A stretch of DNA of 64,000 nt from contig NW_026262739.1 of NCBI RefSeq assembly GCF_021869535.1, positions 124,001 through 188,000 on the forward strand, read 5' to 3'. The notes beneath the pieces are model-generated. The model ran no database searches. It was not told where the DNA came from and was given only the letters and a program-made list of their open reading frames with translations. The position numbers and the translations under genes were made by a program. The first letter of the stretch is position 1; each line of letters starts with the position of its first letter. Source of the DNA: Mytilus californianus. Taxonomy: Eukaryota > Mollusca > Bivalvia > Mytilida > Mytilidae. Of the stretch, positions 13,119 to 24,250 are shown piece by piece.

Positions 13119-16100
13119 AAATGTTGAAAACAAATGTTGACAGTCGAAAATCGAATGTTCAAACGAGCGTTAAATGTTAGAAACGAAAGTTGAATGTTGA
13201 AATTCGAATGCAGAAAGTTTATATCCGAATGTTGAAAACGAACATTATATGCTGAAAACGAATGTTGAATGTTGGGAACGAATGTTGAAAGTTGAAAATC
13301 GAAAATTTAAAACAAAAGCTAAAACAAAAGTTGAAAACGAATGACGCATGTTGAAAACGTTTGTTGGATGTCGAAAATGGATGTTGAAAAATAAAAATCG
13401 AATGTAGAAAACGAATGTTGAATATTGAAAAAAAATCATAAGAGTTTTTATCCTAATGTTGAAAACAAATGTTGAAAACGATAGTTGAATGTTGAAAACG
13501 AATAATGAATGTTAAAAGTTGAAAATGATTGGTTAAAAAAAAAATGTTGAATATTTTAAATCAATGTTTAACGTCAAAGTGTTGGAAGCTAAAAAAATAG
13601 TGTTGAAAGTTGAAAAATAGTGTTGAATGTTAATATCGGATGTTGAAAACGAAAGTTGAAGATTGTAAACGAATGTTAAATGTTGAAAACGAATGTTGAG
13701 TAGTGAAAACGAATGTTGAAAGTTGAAAAACGAATATTGAATTTTGAATGTTGAAAACGAATGTTGAATGGTGAATACGAATGCATAATGTTGAAAACGA
13801 ATGTTGAATGTTGAAAACAAATGTTGAATGTTTAAAGATGAAAATTGAATGTTGAATAAATGTTGAATGTTGAAAACGATTGTTGAATATTGAAACGAAT
13901 GTTGCAAGTTGAAAATCGATTGTTGAATGTAGAAAAAAACAAAATGAATGTTGAATGTTGAAAAAAAAATTGAATGTTGAAAACGAATGTTGAATGTTTA
14001 AAACGAATTTTGCAATTTGAAAATGTAGTTGAATGCAGAAAAAAAGTAATAAATGTTGAATGTTGAGAAAAAAGTTGAATGTTGAAAACGAATAATGAAT
14101 GTTTAAAACGAATGTTGATGGTTGAATGTTAAAAATAAATGTTCAATGTTGAAAACGAAAGTAGAAAAATAGTGTTGAAAGTTGAAAAATAGTGTTGAAT
14201 ATTAATATCGGATGTTGCAAACGAGAGTTGAATGTTGAAAACGAAACTTGAATGCTGTAAACAAATTTTGAATGCTGATAACGAATGTTGAAAGTTGAAA
14301 AACGAATGTTGAATGGTGAAAACGAATGTTGAATGGTGAAAACGAATGTTGAAAGTTAAGAAACGAAGAAAATTGAAAAACGAATGTTGAATGGTGAAAA
14401 CGAATGTTGAAAGTTGAAACAAATTTTGAATGTTGAAAACGGATATTGAACGTTGAAAACAAATGTTGAATGCTAAATACAAATGATAATGTTGAAAAGG
14501 AATGTTGAATGTTGAAAACAAATGTTGAATATTTAAAGATGAAAATCGAATGTTGAAAACGATTGTTGAATGTAGAAACAAATGTTGAAAGTTAAAAACG
14601 ATTGTTGAATGTAGAAAGAAATGTTGAAGGATGAAAATCGATTGTTGACAAAAAAGTAAAATGTTGAAAACGAATGTTGAAAGTTAAAATTCAAATGTTG
14701 GATGTTGAATACAAATGATGAAAGTTGATAGTTGAAAACGAATGTTGAATGTTAAAAATCAAATCTTGAAAGTTGATATCCGAATGTTGAAAACAAATAT
14801 TGAATAGTGAAAAAACGAATGTAAAAGTTGAAAATCAAACGTTGAAAACAAATGTTAAATGTTAAAAACGAATGTTGAAAATGAATTTTGGATTTCCAAA
14901 ATGGTTGTTGAAAGTTGAAAACAAATCTTGAAAGTTTTTATCCTAATGTTGAATACAAATATTAAAATAATACGAATGTTGAATGTTGAAAACGACAGTT
15001 GAATGTTGTGAACGAATGGTGAATGCTTAAAGATGAAAATCGAATGTTGAAAACGAATGTTTAATGTCAAAAACTGGTGTTGTAAGTTGAAAAATTATGT
15101 TAAAGTTGAAAAATAGTGTTGAAAGATGAAAAATAGTGTTGAAAGTTGAAAAATAGTATAAAATGCTTTAATCGGATGTTGAAAACGAAATTTGAATGTT
15201 GAAAACGAATATTGAATGCTAAAAACTGTGTTGAAAGTTGAAAAACGACTGTTGTATGGTGAAAACGAATGTTGAAAGTTAAAAAACGAAAGTTTCATGT
15301 TGAAAACGAATGTTTCATGTTAAAAATGAATTTTGAATGTTGAAAAGTTTTTAGCGGATGTTAAAAACGAAAGTTGTATGTTGCAAACGAATGTTGAATT
15401 TTGAAAAACGAATGTTGAATTTTGAAAGCGAATGTTGAAAGTTGAAAAACGAATGTTGAAGGTTGAAAACGAATGTTAAAAGTTGAAAATTAAATGTTAA
15501 AAACGAATGTTGACAACGAATGTTGAATGTTGCAACGATGTTGAATGCTGAAAACAAATGTTGAATGTTTTAACTAATGTTTAATGTCGAAAACGAGTGT
15601 TGAAAGTTGAAAATCGAATGTTGAAAACGAATGTTGAATGTTACAAACAAATGTTGAAAGTTGATATCCGAATGTTGAAAACGAACATTGAGTGTTGAAA
15701 ACGAATGTTAAATGTTGGGAACAAATGTTGAAAGTTGAAAATCGAATGTTCAAAACGAGTATTAAGTGTAAAAAACGAAAGTTGAAAGTTGAAAACGAAT
15801 GTTGAAAATTAAAATTCGAATGCTGAAAGTTGATATCAGGATGTTGAAAGCGAACATTGAGTGTTGAAAACGAATGTTGAATGTTGAGAAGGAATGATGA
15901 AAGTTGCAAATCGAATGTAGAAAAGGAATGTTGAATGTTGAAAACGAATGTTGAAAGTTGAAAATATCAAGATGAAAACAATTGTTGAATGTTGAAAACG
16001 AATGTTAAATGCTGAAAACGAATGTTGAATGTTGAAAACGAATGCTCAATGTTAAAAACGAATATTGAATGTTTAAAGATGAAAATTTAATTGTAAAAAA

Positions 16101-18450
16101 AATGTTGAATATTGAAAACAAATTTTTAATGTCGTAAACAAGTGTTAGAAGTTGAAAAATAGTCTTGATAGTTGAAAAATAGTGTTGAAAGTTTAAAAAC
16201 AAATGTTGAATGTTTAAAGATGAAAATTTAATTGTAAAAAAATTTTGAATATAGAAAACAAATGTTTAATGTCGAAAACAAGCGTTAAAAGTTGAAAAAT
16301 AGTGTTGAAAATTGAAAAATAGTGTTGAAAGTTGAAAAATAGTGTTAAATGTTTATAGCGGATGTTGAAAACGAATGTTGAATGTTGAAAACGAATGTTG
16401 AATTTTGAAAGCGAATGTTGAAAATTGAAAAACGAATGCTGAATGGTGAAAACGAATGTTGAAAATTGAAAAACGAATGTTGAATGTTTAAAACGAATGT
16501 TGAATGTTGAAAACGAATGTTGAATTTTGAAAGAGAATGTTGAAAATTGAAAAACGAATGCTGAATGGTGAAAACGAATGTTGAAAATTGAAAAACGAAT
16601 GTTGAAAGTTTAAAAACGAATGTTGAATGTTTAAAGATGAAAATTTAATTGTAAAAAAAATGTTGAATATTAAAAACAAATTTTTAATGTCGTAAACAAG
16701 TGTTAGAAGTTGAAAAATAGTGTTGAAAGTTGAAAAATAGTGTTGAAATTTAAAAACGAATGTTGAATGTTTAAAGATGAAAATTTAATTGTAAAAATAA
16801 TGTTGAATATAGAAAACAAATGTTTAATGTCGAAAACAAGCGTTAAAAGTTGAAAAAAAGTGTTGAAAATTGAAAAATAGTGTTGAAAGTTGAAAAATAG
16901 TGTTAAATGTTTATAGCGGATGTTGAAAACGAATGTTGAATGTTGAAAACGAATGTTGAATTTTGAAAGCGAATGTTGAAAATTGAAAAACGAATGCTGA
17001 ATGGTGAAAACGAATGTTGAAAATTGAAAAACGAATGTTGAAAATTGAAAAACGAATGTTGAATGTTAAAAACGAATGTTGAATGTTGAAAACGAATATC
17101 GAAAGAAGAAAATCGAATGTTGAAAACGAATGTTGAAAACGAAAGTTGAATACGAATGTTCAATGTTAAAAACGAATGTTGGATGTCGAAAATTGATGGT
17201 GAAAGTTGTTTTTCGAATGTAGAAAACGAATGTTGAATGTTGAAAACAAATCATGAAAGTTTTATCCTAATGTTGAAAACAAATGTTGAAAACAAATGTT
17301 GAAAACGACATGTTATAAACGAATGGTGAATGCTGTAAGCTGACAATCGAATGTTGAAAACGAATATTTAATGTCGAAAACATGTGTTGGAAGTTGACAA
17401 TAGTGTTGAAAGTTGAAAAATAGTGTTGAAAGATAAAAAATAGTATTGAATGCTAATATCGGATGTTGAAAACGAATGTTGCATGTTTAAATAGAATGTT
17501 AAACGTTGAAAATCGAATATTAAAAGTTGAAAAACGACTGTTGAATGATGAAAACGAATGTTGAATGCTGAAAACGAAGGTTGAATGTTGAAAACGAATG
17601 TTGAATGTTGAAAACGAATGTTGGAAGTTGAAAACCGAATGTTGAATGTCGAAAATGGATGTTAAAAGTTGAAATTCGAATGTAGAAAACGAAAGTTGAA
17701 TATTGAAATCATGAAAGTTTTTATTCTTATGTTGAAAACAAATGTTGAAAACGACAGTTGAATGTTATAACAGAATGGTGAATGCCTAAAGATGAAAAAC
17801 GAATGTTGAAAACGAAGTTTAATGTCGAAAACAAGAGTTGGAAGTTGAAAACAAGTTTTGGAAGTTGAAAAAAAGTGTCAAAAGTTGAAAAATAGTGCGG
17901 AAAGTTGAAAAATAGTATTAAATGCTAATATCGGATGTTAGATACGAAAGTCGATTGTTGAAACCGAACGTTGAATGTTGAAAACGAGTGTTCAAAGTTG
18001 GAAATCGAATGTTGAAAGTTGAAAAAAGACTATTGACTGGAGAAAACGAATGTTGAAAGTTGAACAACGAATGTTGAATGTTGAAAACGAATGTTGAAAG
18101 TTGAAAATATCAAGATGAAAACAATTGTTGAATGTTGAAAACGAATGTTAAATGCTGAAAACGAATGTTGAATGTTGAAAACAAATGCTCAATGTTGAAA
18201 ACGAATATTGAATGTTTAAAGATGAAAATTTAATTGTAAAAAAAATGTTGAATATTGAAAACAAATTTTTAATGTCGTAAACAAGTGTTGGAAGTTGAAA
18301 AATAGTGTTGAAAGTTTAAAAACGAATGTTGAATGTTTAAAGATGAAAATTTAATTGTAAAAAAAATGTTGAATATAGAAAACAAATGTTTAATGTCGAA
18401 AACAAGCGTTAAAAGTTGAAAAATAGTGTTGAAAATTGAAAAATAGTGTT
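13119..18450. repeat. Disordered, single-orientation satellite flank
   Basis: All monomers here run in the GAATGTTGAA orientation with much more variation. Local duplications are still visible: about 557 bp apart near 16080/16637 and 16201/16758, and about 2.14 kb apart for the segment with AAAATATCAAGATGAAAACA (15961 and 18104). There are no inverted blocks. This is consistent with an old array edge no longer homogenised with the core. Confidence 0.75.
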
Positions 18451-18559
18451 CATGTATACCCAGTACAAAAGCATGGGACTTCCTGTGGTATTTATGCACT
18501 AAAAGTAGATTGTGTTTAATAGAGTTTAAAAAATATATTAACGCTTCGATGATGAATCT

Positions 18560-19655
18560 TATTAGAATTAGAAAAAGCTCCTGGGCCAGATACCATTACT
18601 AATGAAATAGTAAAATTTAGTAAAAATGTATCTATCAAAAGTATTGTTTAACTGTTTAACCTTATTTTTAATATAGGTATTTATCCATTAAAATGGAAAT
18701 ACTCATTTTTAATTTTATTGCATGAATCAGAAGAAGAAAAGTGATCCTAATAATTATAAGGGAATATCTCTGATAAGTTGCTTACCAACGTTGTTGAATT
18801 CTGTATTAAATGAAAAATTGATTAAACTGATGGAAAATACTATAAGTAATACTCAATTTGGTTTTAGAAAAAAAATCACAGAACCTCTAATAGTATATTT
18901 GTGCAACCTCTGATAGTATATTTGTGCTCAAGTCTTTAATAAACAAATATTTACACACAAAAAAAAAATATATATATGCCTGCTTTGTAGATTTATAAAA
19001 GGCTTTTGATTCTGTCAGGAGAAAAGCCTTACTGTTTAATGCAGGAGCATGAAAAAAAAATATCTAGTATTAATAAAGGACAGTATGAGGAAACAAAATC
19101 TGCTTTTAAGCATTACGTGCGCATTCAGAATATTTTAAGGTCACACAAGGGGTTAAACAAGGGGACTCATTGAGTCCTACTTTATTTTATTTAATTTATT
19201 TAGAAATGATTTAGATGCAGAGTTTTCAAATGAAAATAGCTGTCCATTGGATCTGATTGATACTAAAGTTGGATCTTTACAATTTGCTGATGACCTTTTA
19301 ATATTATCTGAAAGTAAAGAAGGCCGACAAAATAGTCTGAACAACTTAGAAAAATATTGTGAAAAGTGGCAATTGACTTTACATATTAATAAAATTTAAA
19401 CGATGATTCTGCAGAAATATAATGAAAAAGTAGAAACATCTTTTACAAAATATAAAAATGAAAATTTGTCAAATGTCTCTGAGTATTCATTTCTTGGAAT
19501 TCTTGTAAAAACAAATGGAACCTTATTGTATAGCTCTGAAGAGCTTATAAACAAAGCAAGGAAAATGATGTTTGCCATTAAAAGTTATACTGGTTCATTA
19601 AATAATCTGCCAGTAAAAGAAGCTTGCAGTCTTTTTGACTCTATAGTTATACTTT
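18560..19655 (+). pseudogene. Decayed non-LTR reverse transcriptase
   Basis: Reading across frames gives an ordered set of RT blocks: EKAPGPDTITNEIVK near 18570, SDPNNYKGISLISCLPTLLN near 18745, QFGFRKK near 18855, a KAFDSVR block near 18995, VTQGVKQGDSLSPTLF near 19140, and FADDLLILSESKEG with the catalytic FADD at 19283-19294. This order is typical of LINE polymerases of the CR1/Jockey type in invertebrates. Several frameshifts and in-frame stops are present, for example before the thumb region at about 19398, so it cannot be functional. No endonuclease is visible upstream: the satellite starts about 110 bp away. It is a 5'-truncated, dead copy. Confidence 0.85.
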
Positions 19656-20937
19656 TTTTCTACTTCTTTAAGGCCTTAGACAACTGAATTTTGACCGTTA
19701 GAATCATGTTTCAGATTAAACTATGCTGTTATCATCCGAGACTGTGTGGTAGACTAGTGCGTTCCTCTTGAGTGTGATTGTCAGGTTAGAACCTTCTAAG
19801 TAAGAGCAAAAACTGGTCGGCTCAGTGTCCGACAGAAGTGCCCCGGTAAGTGAAACGTATTTTCTGTCATGTTTTTGGAGTCAAATTGTTTACTTTATGG
19901 GGTTGTAGATTCTTTTATTCAGCAACCCCATAAAGTATTGTCCGTTGACCATGGACATATCGAAATTGAAAAATGTTGGACAACACCGTAAACGAACAAT
20001 CTTCTAATCCGAATGTATTTTTCGTTAAAATCAAATGTATTCAGAGTGGAAAGTCAATATCGAATACAACGAGAATCGCCGAGATTTTCAATGCGCGCCA
20101 TTTTGTCATCGCTTCGAGGACACTGCCACATGTTTCTCATGATTATGACACAGTAAGTACATGTGATTTAAGGCAAAGTGTTTCACAAACATGGTAAGAT
20201 ACAATTTAAATAAATAAGTAGGTATGTTGTTATTCATTCGCTAATCTGATTGAAAAAACTTCGTCATGGACGTTGTCCATGCGGGGATGAAGTGGGAGAA
20301 AATATGCGATGAAGATGTCAAGACAACTGGTCAGAAATATTTTTGTTTTAACCTTTGAAATATGTTTTAATTAATTTAATTCATTTTAATCCATTTTGGA
20401 ATTGCATGTTTTTTGTTTTTGTTTATTATCATACTTCACCCTAGGATTGAAGGTTGAAGATATCACGTGTTTAAAAATGGCAGACGATCGCGCAAGTGAT
20501 CGCACAAATATTTACTAATTTAGTGCCAGAAAGCATCAACATGTGCGTGAAAACAGATATAGACCTTTGTAATATGTTTGAATTATATGTATCCAAGGCT
20601 TTTTTTCGACATATCCTTAAAGGAATATTGTTGTTGGATGTTGATTGTTTTTGATATCAAAAATTGACTTGGATTGTGTTATTTACGGATTTGGAACACT
20701 GTCTGTAACTGCAGCAGGAGCTTTAACAAGTTTGTGCATTTTAAATGAAATTAGTTTTGACTGTGAATGAAGGTTGAGGAAATCACCCCAAAAGGTAAGT
20801 TTATTGGGGGTACCTGTAAAGTGCGAAACGAAATAGAAACGGAACAGATCGAAATAAAACAAAAACTTATTATAGGTGCATCATGGAATTGCAAAGCCCG
20901 AACCGAAATTTTCAATCAAATTCCATTAGTCTTAATA
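19656..20937. other. Unassigned sequence between two element remnants
   Basis: No RNA gene or repeat was recognised here. A 61-codon open stretch at 19973-20157 ends at a good donor (GACACA/GTAAGTAC), and a short ATG-led stretch at 20767-20794 also ends at a good donor (AAAAG/GTAAGT). Either could be a first exon of a plus-strand gene, but I found no phase-matched partner exon. Confidence 0.4.
19973..20157 (+). CDS. Possible first coding exon, unknown product
   Basis: An ATG opens a frame of 61 codons that includes FVKIKCIQSGKS and ARHFVIASRTLPHVSHDYDT. It runs into a donor-like GTAAGTAC after a complete codon (phase 0). Codon use is mixed and not obviously repeat-derived. An earlier ATG at 19951 in another frame has a better initiation context but stops after 18 codons. 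I do not recognise the protein. It could equally be chance, since no acceptor exon in the right phase was found before the LINE. Confidence 0.2.
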
Positions 20938-21110
20938 CTATACATTCCATTTATGGATTTTAAACTTTTCATGTTGCTTTACTGCTTCTATTTTTAAGTT
21001 TGAACATCCTGTTACAAAAACTGAATCAGCATTTACTTTATGACATACTGTGCAAAACATTTGTCCCCTAGATTGATAATATGTTAACCATGGCCGATTG
21101 TTTTCTTTCC
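20938..21110 (-). pseudogene. TTF-type zinc-finger fragment (hAT-associated protein)
   Basis: On the minus strand the reading is WKENNRPWLTYYQ, then GQMFCTVCHKV, SVFVTGCSNLK and AVKQHEKFKIH, followed by a stop. The spacing W..RPWL..., CxxC, a Gx(5-6)LK word and HxxxxxH matches the N-terminal TTF/BED-like finger of C17orf113/ZNF862-type proteins, which derive from hAT transposases. Only this finger remains. Its upstream side is cut by the tail of the LINE at 21111, directly before the W codon, so the LINE inserted into or beside it. There is no transposase core. Confidence 0.6.
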
Positions 21111-21346
21111 ATTGATTGATTGATTGATTGTTGGTTGCTTTACGCCGCATTAGCACAACAAGGCTATATCGCGGCGAGAGCTAATTCGAATATTTTTTAC
21201 AATTTAAAGCATATTCTTAAAATCAGACAAAAGGTCCTTCAATAAACTAAAATTCTAGATTAAAGCAAATTGATTATTTACAAATAAAAATGAACATTAA
21301 GATAACGTGATAAAAAATTTAAAACGTTTTAAATATAATAACATTT

Positions 21347-23611
21347 TTATATTTTAGAATATATTCCAACTTCTTTTAAAAATGAAACAATATTTGTAAA
21401 TGAAACATTATTAAATAAATCATACATATTATTGACATTGAAATGCTTCTTACGAATATCAGCAAAGTCAATACAATTGATTAAAACATGTTTAATAGTA
21501 TACTTGCAGTTGCAAGGTATACATTGTGGTTCTACTTCATTTTTTAAAAGATATTCGTGTGTTATTCTAGTATGACCAATACGACATCTAGAAATAACAC
21601 ACTGATCTTTTCTGCACATAAAATTATTGAAAGGTTTACATAAATTAGGTTTAATTTCATGTAATTTATTACCATCTTTTTTACTCCATTCATTTTTCAA
21701 TATATTAAAAACATATTCTCTAATATTAGATTTAAAATCGGTATATGGTATATCACAGTTAGATAAAGGGTCACCCAGGGCATTCTTTGCCTCAAGGTCT
21801 ACAGCTGTGTTTCCAAGGATTCCAACATGACTCGGCACCCATAGAAATAATATTTCTTTAAGAAGAATTTTTAAATTCCTCATTACATATAAAATTTTGA
21901 GAATTGTTGGGTTTTTAATTTTAGTATTTTGTATAGCTTGTAAGCATGAAAGTGAATCAGAACATATAATAAATTTGGATTTATCTGAAGAAGCAATAAA
22001 TTTCAAAGCCAAAATTATTGCTTCTGCTTCAGCAGTAAAGATCGATGCATCAGATGGCAAACGGAGAGTTGCAGCTCTGTCCCTGAAGACAGCAGCAGAT
22101 GCAACTCTGTCACCATCTTTTGATCCATCAGTATAGACAGTTGAAAAATCTGAATAATTGGCTTTAATTTCAGCATAGTGTTGCTGAATTAAAAGAGGAT
22201 TTGTTTTATTTTTATTGTGTTCACGGAGATCAAATATCATTTTTGGTTTGGGAAGTTCCCATGGAGGACATTTGCAAGTTTCAACTTGAGCAACAGATTT
22301 TAAATCAAAAGAAGCTAAATGTGGTTTTAAACGTATACCTAATGGAGGAATTTTATTTTCATGTTTTGCAAAAATATCTTCATAAATTGGATTAAAAACA
22401 CAGCTGTAGGCAGGATTATCTGAGTAGGCTTTTAGTTTGACAGCATATTGAAGTCCAAGCTTCAAACGTCTGTTAGAGAGTGAGTGCTCATCAGCCTCTA
22501 CATACAGACTCTCAACTGGTGAGGTTTTAAATGCGCCAAGACAGAGACGCAAACCCTGATGATGCACAGCATCGAGAATCTGTATGTAGGACTTCCTTGC
22601 AGAGCCATACACTATAGAGCCATAATCTAGTTTAGATCTAACTAGAGATCTATATAAATTAAGTAAAATGTTGCGATCAGCACCCCAGTCGGTGCTGCCG
22701 ACAACTTTTAAAATATCTAATGCTTTTAAACATTTCGGTTTTAACATTTTGATATGGGGTAGAAAGGTTAACTTTTTATCGAAAATTAACCCAAGAAATT
22801 TGGTTTCATCAACCATTTTAATTGGGTTGCCGTACAAAGTGAGTTCTGGATCAAGATGCAATTTCCTTTTGTTACAAAAATGCATCCCGACCGTTTTTGA
22901 AATGGAAAATTTAAACCCATTTTCCGAGGCCCATTTTTCAATTCTTCCAAGACATAACTGTAATTGTCTTTCTATGTTATTCATATTTTTGCCTCTATAA
23001 CATATTAAAAAGTCATCAACATACAATGAACCTTCAATATTACTTTTTAAAACTTCAACAAGGCTGTTGATTTTAAGACTAAATAATGTAACAGATAAAA
23101 TACTGCCCTGAGGGACACCCATCTCTTGATCATACAGATCAGACATGGTTGAATTTACTCTAACATTAAATTGTCTGTTAGATAAAAAATTCGAAATAAA
23201 ATTTGGCATATTGCCTTTCAACCCCATATCAAACAGATCTTTTAAAATACCATACTTCCATGTAGTATCATAGGCTTTTTCTAGATCGAAAAAGACCGAC
23301 ACTACATGTTCATTTTTCGCAAAACCATTACGGACAAATGATTCGAATCGAACAAGATGGTCAAGAGTACTGCGACCTTGGCGGAATCCACACTGGATAT
23401 TGGCTAAAAGCCCATTGGATTCCAGGAACCAAACAAGGCGATCATTAACCATCCGTTCTAGTGTTTTACAGACACAACTGGTAAGAGCAATTGGCCGATA
23501 ATTAATAGGATCCGTGTGATCTTTACTTGGTTTTGGAATAGGTACGACGGTTGCAAGCTTCCAGATTGATGGTAAATCACCAGATTCCCAGATGTTATTC
23601 ATAAGCTGCAA
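21347..23611 (-). CDS. LINE ORF2, reverse transcriptase and RNase H part
   Basis: This is an uninterrupted frame of 754 codons; the first listed codon is TTG, so it is a continuation and not a start. The RT palm motifs are FDLEKAYD (about residue 108-115), GVPQGSILS (about 165-173) and the catalytic YVDD at 197-200, followed by a thumb with KFLGLIFDKKLTF. A type I RNase H follows with YTDGSK (493-498), an acidic ETxE-like AEAEA near 527-531, CSDS (550-553) and SHVG (594-597). The C-terminus has Cys/His residues spaced CIPCNC...H...C (about 697-713), typical of this supergroup. Role: target-primed reverse transcription. It is separated from its endonuclease by the SINE-like insertion, so it is probably not expressed as a full protein. 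Confidence 0.9.
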   Translation of the reverse strand: MQLMNNIWESGDLPSIWKLATVVPIPKPSKDHTDPINYRPIALTSCVCKTLERMVNDRLVWFLESNGLLANIQCGFRQGRSTLDHLVRFESFVRNGFAKNEHVVSVFFDLEKAYDTTWKYGILKDLFDMGLKGNMPNFISNFLSNRQFNVRVNSTMSDLYDQEMGVPQGSILSVTLFSLKINSLVEVLKSNIEGSLYVDDFLICYRGKNMNNIERQLQLCLGRIEKWASENGFKFSISKTVGMHFCNKRKLHLDPELTLYGNPIKMVDETKFLGLIFDKKLTFLPHIKMLKPKCLKALDILKVVGSTDWGADRNILLNLYRSLVRSKLDYGSIVYGSARKSYIQILDAVHHQGLRLCLGAFKTSPVESLYVEADEHSLSNRRLKLGLQYAVKLKAYSDNPAYSCVFNPIYEDIFAKHENKIPPLGIRLKPHLASFDLKSVAQVETCKCPPWELPKPKMIFDLREHNKNKTNPLLIQQHYAEIKANYSDFSTVYTDGSKDGDRVASAAVFRDRAATLRLPSDASIFTAEAEAIILALKFIASSDKSKFIICSDSLSCLQAIQNTKIKNPTILKILYVMRNLKILLKEILFLWVPSHVGILGNTAVDLEAKNALGDPLSNCDIPYTDFKSNIREYVFNILKNEWSKKDGNKLHEIKPNLCKPFNNFMCRKDQCVISRCRIGHTRITHEYLLKNEVEPQCIPCNCKYTIKHVLINCIDFADIRKKHFNVNNMYDLFNNVSFTNIVSFLKEVGIYSKI

Positions 23612-23634
23612 AAGAGCTTCCAGCGAGGAATCTG

Positions 23635-24057
23635 ATTGATTGATTGATTGTTGGTTGCTTAACGTCCAGTGGCAAATATTTCATGCATATTCAGGACGAG
23701 AACAAGTTCACAATAAATACAATAGGTAGGTTCTGTAATAGATTAAGGAATTAAGGTCGGAGAAATTTAGACTGCCACGGGAAATGAGGGAATATTGGAT
23801 AGGGACAGAAATTTAGCCTTGCAACAGGTCACCTACGGACCCCTCAAAGAGTTGTTGCAAGGGTTCTTAACGTGCAAAGAACGTGGCACTTTCTTTACAC
23901 GAGGCATCGGATTTAACGTCCCCATTCTGACCGGACGTGGCTGCAAATTTGTACATCCCGCACAGCCAAACGGACGCCCCACTTTAGCACGGGTTTTACT
24001 GCCGGTCGGAGGAAGACCAATGGTGACCATACTTCTATTCCCCAGTCACCCTTGGGG
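23635..24057 (-). mobile_element. SINE-like element copy 1, inside LINE ORF2
   Basis: Element orientation is minus: it starts CCCCAAGGGTGACTGGGG and ends CAACCAACAATCAATCAATC. It is flanked by perfect 13-bp copies of AGCGAGGAATCTG at 23622-23634 and 24058-24070. Element plus one duplicate is 436 bp, exactly the offset needed to bring the two RT pieces into one frame, which confirms the boundaries. There is no convincing Pol III A/B box, so the class is inferred from size, simple-repeat tail, target duplications of varying length and 5' truncation elsewhere. Confidence 0.93.
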
Positions 24058-24070
24058 AGCGAGGAATCTG

Positions 24071-24250
24071 GCAAGTGTTTTAACAGTTGGTAGTGAATAT
24101 TATCAGGCCCACAAGCTGTATCATGGGCTTTTGATAGAGATGTTTTAAGTTCTTCAAGAGAAAAGAGTTTATTATAATTTTCACCATTTTTTGATTTAAA
24201 GTTTAATTTAATTTTTTCTTTTTGTTTTTTTAACTTTTTTAAAATCTTCC
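24071..24250 (-). pseudogene. LINE ORF2, linker and first RT block
   Basis: This contains FSLEELKTSLSKAHDTACGPD, the usual block before RT motif 1, then IHYQLLKHLPDSSL up to the insertion point. The frame agrees with the 754-codon frame once 436 bases are discounted. It differs from the endonuclease frame, so a one- or two-base indel lies near 24235-24300 within a run of lysine codons and T/A-rich sequence. Confidence 0.8.

Larger units (their letters stand above)
1..18450. repeat. Satellite array with 20-bp monomer
   Basis: The array is built from AACGAATGTTGAATGTTGAA (20 bp) or its complement, with variants in which a word is lost or altered. It fills the window from the first base and so is truncated on the left. 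The right edge is abrupt at about 18450, where the last monomer runs into unrelated sequence. The complementary strand (TTCAACATTCG-rich) contains no TAA, TAG or TGA, so all three of its frames stay open for long stretches. None of these frames has other signs of coding. Non-canonical words such as TTTAGAGATAAAAATTTAA recur and serve as position markers. Function is unknown; a centromeric, heterochromatic or small-RNA role is only inference. Confidence 0.97.

Noticed and set aside
273-18499. Dozens of predicted proteins of 60-150 residues rich in STFNIRF/FNIQHSF
   Set aside because: They follow from a stop-free satellite monomer, overlap in several frames, have no conserved start, and break up as the satellite diverges. 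Not annotated as genes.
20767-20794. Short ATG exon MKVEEITPK with a strong donor GTAAGT
   Set aside because: Only nine codons. It leaves phase 1 while the nearest candidate exon (28768) enters phase 2, with a LINE between. Could be chance.
21627-23000. Plus-strand open frames across the LINE
   Set aside because: They are antisense shadows of the RT/RNase H frame and carry no motif.
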